Below are positions 60,638-64,000 of a stretch of DNA of 64,000 bases, piece after piece (position 1 is the first letter of the stretch; every line of letters starts with the position of its first letter). The stretch is taken from positions 124,001 through 188,000 of the forward strand of contig NZ_KN293975.1 of NCBI RefSeq assembly GCF_000768555.3, read 5' to 3'. Position numbers and translations under genes: made by a program. The notes beneath the pieces were generated by a model. That model was not told the DNA's origin. It made no database searches and saw nothing but the letters and a program-made list of their open reading frames with translations. The stretch is from Roseovarius mucosus DSM 17069. Its GTDB lineage: Bacteria; Pseudomonadota; Alphaproteobacteria; Rhodobacterales; Rhodobacteraceae.

Positions 60638-61219
60638 ATGACACGCAAAATATTCATCTGGGTGGCCCATCCCCGCGCCACGTCCTTTTGTTCCGGGCTG
60701 GCCGATGCCTATCAGGCAGGGGCCGAAGCGGGCGGTGCCACCGTGCGGCGGATGGACCTGAACGATATGCGGTTCGACCCCTATTTCGAAGGCTACGGGG
60801 CGGATGTTCCTGCGCTCGAAGCTGATCTGCTCACATGGCAGGAAAACATCGCATGGGCCGATCACCTGATGATCGTGCATCCCTATTGGTGGGGGGCGAT
60901 GCCGGCGCGGGCCAAGGCGGTACTCGACCGTGCGCTGACCTCTGGCTTTGCCTTCAAGTATCATTCGCGGGGTATGGGCTGGGACAGGCTGTTGACCGGG
61001 CGCACGGCGGATGCGCTGATCACGTCCGATACGCCGACGCTGATCGACACGCTTTTCTATCTCAAACCGCCGCGGCGGGTGATCCGCAATCAGGTGCTGA
61101 AGTTTTGCGGGATCAAGCCGCGCAAAGTGGTGCAGTTTGGGTCGGTCAAGTTGGCAGAGGAGGCCAAACGCGCCCGCTGGATCGAGCGCGCCCGCACCAT
61201 GGGCCGCACGGCAGCCTGA
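60638..61219 (+). CDS. NAD(P)H dehydrogenase (quinone), flavodoxin-like fold
   Basis: A 193-residue FMN/FAD flavodoxin-fold oxidoreductase of the NQO/MdaB/KefF type. IFIWVAHPRATSFCSGLADA, the phosphate loop region, and the signature HLMIVHPYWWGAMPARAKAV followed by LDRALTSGFAFKYH are typical. It would reduce quinones or electrophiles with two electrons. It is divergent from the tetR gene with three operators between, and DUF1772 follows 34 bp later, so these form an inducible detoxification-type unit. Confidence 0.88.
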   Translation: MTRKIFIWVAHPRATSFCSGLADAYQAGAEAGGATVRRMDLNDMRFDPYFEGYGADVPALEADLLTWQENIAWADHLMIVHPYWWGAMPARAKAVLDRALTSGFAFKYHSRGMGWDRLLTGRTADALITSDTPTLIDTLFYLKPPRRVIRNQVLKFCGIKPRKVVQFGSVKLAEEAKRARWIERARTMGRTAA

Positions 61220-61253
61220 GCACGCCCCAACCAGAAAACAGGAGAAGATGACG

Positions 61254-61742
61254 ATGACAAATCTGTTGGAACTGACGATCTTTGGCGGAACTGCCGTGGG
61301 AATGGCGCTTGTTTCGGGTGTTTTTCTTGCCTTCTCGGACTTCGTGATGCGGTCGCTGCGGCGGGCGAGCCCGACCGTCGGCATTGAGGCCATGCAGTTG
61401 ATCAACCGAGAGGTTTATGGCTCGGCCTTTCTTGTGGCCCTCCTGGGGCTGGTGCCGGTGTCTGGTGTGCTTGCGCTTTATGCGGTGCTGCGCATTGAGG
61501 GGCTGGCATCCGACTGGTTTGTCGCTGGGGCCGCGATCTATGGGATTGGGGTCGTGCTGGTGACGATGCTGGGCAATGTGCCAATGAACCGGCGGCTTGA
61601 CCTGATGGCAACCGAGGCGGTGGAAACGCGGGACTATTGGCAGCACTATGCGCGACGTTGGACCCGTCTTAACCATCTGCGCACTCTGGCCTCGGCACTA
61701 GCTGCGGCAGCGTTTGTCGCGGGCACGGTGCTGTTGGTCTGA
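61254..61742 (+). CDS. DUF1772 membrane protein
   Basis: A 162-residue protein with four membrane helices: LTIFGGTAVGMALVSGVFLA, AFLVALLGLVPVSGVLALYA, AAIYGIGVVLVTMLGNVPMN and the C-terminal LASALAAAAFVAGTVLLV. GNVPMNRRLD and the preceding pattern are the mark of DUF1772 (anthrone oxygenase-like family). AGGAG lies 9 bp before this ATG; an ATG two codons earlier is possible but too near the site. It is co-transcribed with the NAD(P)H dehydrogenase under TetR control. Confidence 0.85.
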   Translation: MTNLLELTIFGGTAVGMALVSGVFLAFSDFVMRSLRRASPTVGIEAMQLINREVYGSAFLVALLGLVPVSGVLALYAVLRIEGLASDWFVAGAAIYGIGVVLVTMLGNVPMNRRLDLMATEAVETRDYWQHYARRWTRLNHLRTLASALAAAAFVAGTVLLV

Positions 61743-61791
61743 AATGGCATCCCCTCGCCTTGGCACCAAGGCGAGGGGGCAGGTGTCACTG

Positions 61792-63357
61792 TCAGGAGAC
61801 GTCCTTGTAGCTGACCTCGCGCGCGTCGCTGCCGGTCTTTTCGCGGCGCACGAGCAGGCGGTTGAGGGCATGGACATAGGCCTTGGCCGAGGCCACGACC
61901 GTATCGGTATCCGCCGACTGGCCCATCACGATGCGCCCGGCCTCTTCCATCCGCACCGACACGGTGGCTTGCGCGTCGGTGCCCTCGGTCACGGCATGAA
62001 CCTGATAGAGCTGCAAGCGCGCCTCATGCGGAAAGAGCGCCTTGACCGCATTGAACGTGGCATCCACGGGCCCATCGCCGGTGGCCTCGGTCGAGACCTC
62101 GCGCCCGTCGATTTCCATCGTGAGCGTCGCTTGCTGCGGGCCTTCGGTGCCGCAGATCACGCGCAAGTGTTTGATCTGCAAACGATTGTTCTCGGAATCC
62201 ACACCTGCATTGACGAGGGCCACGAGATCGTCGTCATAGATTTCCTTCTTGCGGTCGGCCAATTCCTTGAAGCGGACGAAGACATCGTTGAGCTGGTTGT
62301 CGGCCAAGTCATAGCCCAAATCCTTGAGCTTGGAGCGCAAGGCGGCACGGCCCGAATGTTTGCCCATGACGATATTGGTCTCTGTCAGGCCTACATCCTC
62401 GGGGCGCATGATCTCGAAGGTTTCGGCGTTCTTGAGCATGCCGTCCTGATGGATGCCGGATTCATGCGCAAAGGCGTTCTTGCCGACGATGGCCTTGTTG
62501 AACTGCACCGGAAAGCCCGAGACGGCGGCAACTCGACGCGAGATGTTCATCAGCTTGCGGGTGTCGATGCCAGTCTCATAGGGCATGATGTCGCCGCGCA
62601 CCTTGAGGGCCATCACCACCTCTTCCAGCGCGGTGTTGCCCGCGCGTTCGCCAAGGCCGTTGATCGTGCACTCGATCTGGCGCGCGCCGCCCGCAACGGC
62701 GGCGAGGGCGTTGGCCGTGGCCATGCCCAAATCGTTGTGGCAATGGGTGGCAAAGATCACATCATCCGCCCCTGGCACGGTTTCGATCAGACGGCGGATG
62801 AGCGAGGCGGATTCCTCGGGCGCGGTATAGCCCACGGTATCGGGAATATTGATCGTGGTCGCCCCCGCCTTGATCGCGATTTCCACCACGCGGCAGAGGT
62901 AATCCCATTCGGTGCGGGTGGCATCCATCGGCGACCATTGCACGTTGTCGCACAGATTGCGGGCATGTGTCACCGTCTCGTGGATACGCTCCGCCATCTG
63001 GTCGCGGTCGAGGTTGGGGATCGCACGGTGCAGCGGCGAGGTGCCGATAAAGGTATGGATGCGGGGCTGTGCCGCGTGTTTGACCGCCTCCCAGCAGCGG
63101 TCGATATCCTTGAAATTTGCGCGCGCGAGGCCGCAGATCACGGCGTTCTTGGAATTCTTCGCAATCTCGCTCACGGCGTTGAAATCGCCCTCGGAGGCGA
63201 TGGGAAAGCCCGCCTCGATGATATCGACGCCCATGTCATCGAGCAGCCCGGCGATTTCGAGCTTTTCGGCATGGGTCATGGTGGCGCCGGGGCTTTGTTC
63301 GCCGTCGCGCAAGGTGGTGTCGAAGATCACGACTCGATCTTTGGTACTATTCGTCAT
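61792..63357 (-). CDS. leuA: 2-isopropylmalate synthase
   Basis: A 521-residue enzyme that condenses acetyl-CoA and 2-ketoisovalerate, the first step of leucine synthesis. The catalytic barrel starts [61 protein letters not shown] and [16 protein letters not shown] follow, with [11 protein letters not shown] near the linker. The C-terminal regulatory LeuA dimer domain ([17 protein letters not shown] onward) gives leucine feedback. ATG at 63357 is chosen for the family start. A terminator hairpin with T6 ends 13 bp upstream and a leucine-rich leader peptide precedes it, so transcription is attenuated. Confidence 0.96.
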   Translation of the reverse strand: MTNSTKDRVVIFDTTLRDGEQSPGATMTHAEKLEIAGLLDDMGVDIIEAGFPIASEGDFNAVSEIAKNSKNAVICGLARANFKDIDRCWEAVKHAAQPRIHTFIGTSPLHRAIPNLDRDQMAERIHETVTHARNLCDNVQWSPMDATRTEWDYLCRVVEIAIKAGATTINIPDTVGYTAPEESASLIRRLIETVPGADDVIFATHCHNDLGMATANALAAVAGGARQIECTINGLGERAGNTALEEVVMALKVRGDIMPYETGIDTRKLMNISRRVAAVSGFPVQFNKAIVGKNAFAHESGIHQDGMLKNAETFEIMRPEDVGLTETNIVMGKHSGRAALRSKLKDLGYDLADNQLNDVFVRFKELADRKKEIYDDDLVALVNAGVDSENNRLQIKHLRVICGTEGPQQATLTMEIDGREVSTEATGDGPVDATFNAVKALFPHEARLQLYQVHAVTEGTDAQATVSVRMEEAGRIVMGQSADTDTVVASAKAYVHALNRLLVRREKTGSDAREVSYKDVS

Positions 63358-63370
63358 GTTGGTCTCTTTC

Positions 63371-63451
63371 AAAAAATCCTAAGCCTGCGGCGCGAAACGG
63401 CACATCCTCTGAGCGGTCGCGCCAAGACGGCACGCTCAGAGGCGGCTTAGG
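63371..63451 (-). terminator. leucine attenuator hairpin upstream of leuA
   Basis: In the minus-strand RNA, CCTAAGCC (63451-63444) pairs with GGCTTAGG (63385-63378), enclosing a second stem CCTCTGAGCG/CGCTCAGAGG (63442-63433 with 63415-63406). The outer stem is followed by ATTTTTT (63377-63371). Its 5' arm lies inside the leucine codons of the leader peptide. A ribosome stalled there would block the terminator. Confidence 0.8.
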
Positions 63452-63522
63452 CCTAGCAGGACAGCGAAAGCGGCACGCCGAATGGCGTGGGGCAATTGCG
63501 TGATATGATCCTGCATCAACAT
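63436..63522 (-). CDS. leuL: leuA leader peptide
   Basis: A 28-codon frame, MLMQDHITQLPHAIRRAAFA then VLLGLSRL and TGA. Four of the last seven codons are for leucine (CTG CTA, CTA, CTC), including the rare CTA twice. The last codons form the 5' arm of the terminator stem before leuA, the normal design of amino-acid attenuation. There is no ribosome site; the promoter -10 (63530-63535) places the transcript start at or within a base or two of the ATG, so it seems to be a leaderless message. Confidence 0.75.
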   Translation of the reverse strand: MLMQDHITQLPHAIRRAAFAVLLGLSRL

Positions 63523-63529
63523 GGGCGAA

Positions 63530-63558
63530 ACTATACGGGCAGTGCAGAGCGATGAAAA
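63530..63558 (-). promoter_or_regulatory. promoter of the leuL-leuA unit
   Basis: On the minus strand TTTTCA (63558-63553) and TATAGT (63535-63530) are 17 bp apart. The predicted start is near 63523, at the leader ATG. Confidence 0.55.
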
Positions 63559-63618
63559 CCCCGAAATTGCATCGCGCTTCGGGGTTGAAGCTGTGCGGGC
63601 TTCGGCTAGGTCTGCGCC

Positions 63619-64000
63619 ATGGAAAACGCATTGATCATCGGCGCATCGGGCGGTATCGGGCGGGCTGTGAGCGCCGCCCTTGAGGCAAGGCGCGTCGCGG
63701 TGACGCGCCTGTCACGCAGCGGCGATGGATTGGACGTGACCGATGAGGCCTCGGTTGCGGCGGCGCTCGGGGCGCTGACAGGGCCGTTTGACCTGATCCT
63801 CGTGGCGACAGGGGCGTTGGAAATCGGCGGTGCCGCGCCGGAAAAAGCGCTGCGGCAGGTGAGTGCTCAGGCGATGCTGGATCAATTCGCGCTCAATTGC
63901 GTGGGGCCATCGCTTGTGCTCAAGCACAGTGTCCGGCTTCTGCCACGCGAGGGGCGGGCGGTATTTGCGGCGCTCTCGGCGCGGGTGGGTTCGATCGGCG
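63619..64000 (+). CDS. short-chain dehydrogenase/reductase, C-factor-like (partial)
   Basis: The first 127 codons of an SDR-superfamily oxidoreductase cut by the right edge. The Rossmann motif is ENALIIGASGGIGRAVSAAL. DVTDEASVAAALGAL and VATGALEIGGAAPEKALRQV are like CsgA/C-factor-type short SDRs, and the NCVGPSLVLKHSVRLLP helix with AVFAALSARVGSIG leads to the expected SxxxYxxxK site beyond the window. Divergent from the leuA leader. Substrate unknown. Confidence 0.85.
   Translation, partial: MENALIIGASGGIGRAVSAALEARRVAVTRLSRSGDGLDVTDEASVAAALGALTGPFDLILVATGALEIGGAAPEKALRQVSAQAMLDQFALNCVGPSLVLKHSVRLLPREGRAVFAALSARVGSIG

Overview
The window is 64 kb of GC-rich bacterial chromosome from an alphaproteobacterium, most likely a marine Rhodobacteraceae/Roseobacter-group member. 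The evidence is the aerobic cobaltochelatase pair cobS/cobT, a MaoC-phosphotransacetylase fusion, a valine-catabolic block, Zur-controlled znuABC, two GAPDH paralogues, and LacI-type operators resembling the CceR (AkgR) site of Rhodobacter. Taxonomy is inferred from gene families, since there is no rRNA in the window.

Layout. 1-9.1 kb: the start of a peptide-type ABC solute-binding protein, two near-identical tRNA-Asp genes, a flavin reductase/aldehyde dehydrogenase/luciferase-like monooxygenase operon, then pckA, bamD and recN. 9.1-18.5 kb: a D-lactate-dehydrogenase-type flavoprotein, a CLC chloride protein, DUF427, an Xaa-Pro aminopeptidase gene with a single-base frameshift, and cobS/cobT separated by two foreign-looking lipoprotein genes. 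18.6-22.3 kb: an overlapping operon for valine breakdown (isobutyryl-CoA dehydrogenase, hydroxyisobutyryl-CoA hydrolase, mmsB) ending in a Crp/Fnr regulator.

22.3-32.4 kb is a variable region lying between the valine operon and mmsA. It holds a low-GC candidate defence locus (a zinc-ribbon HEPN protein converging on a DUF262-HEPN pair), an ABC-ATPase/GNAT gene split by a small insert encoding a VapA/VapB-like protein, a peroxiredoxin/AraC pair, a tetR-yciI-tag operon, an L,D-transpeptidase and an alpha/beta hydrolase.

32.4-45 kb: mmsA with divergent lysR, a CBS protein, coaD, gap1, a PepSY/cytochrome b/membrane LuxR cluster, gap2, and two large RTX proteins with the same C-terminal end. 45-64 kb: gatB, a 2OG-Fe(II) oxygenase, an FkbM methyltransferase, an acyl-CoA ligase with MaoC-PTA, a sensor kinase, an orphan iron-binding protein, the zur-znu divergon, a second acyl-CoA ligase, tetR/NAD(P)H dehydrogenase/DUF1772, leuA behind an attenuator with its own leader peptide, and the start of a short-chain dehydrogenase.

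Regulation is unusually readable. CceR-like sites precede pckA, gap1 and gap2, overlapping the start region of the glycolytic-type gap1 but lying about 100 bp upstream of the gluconeogenic pckA and gap2. Both tetR genes, zur/znuA and mmsA/lysR have visible dyad operators, and leuA has a leaderless leader peptide with a terminator hairpin.
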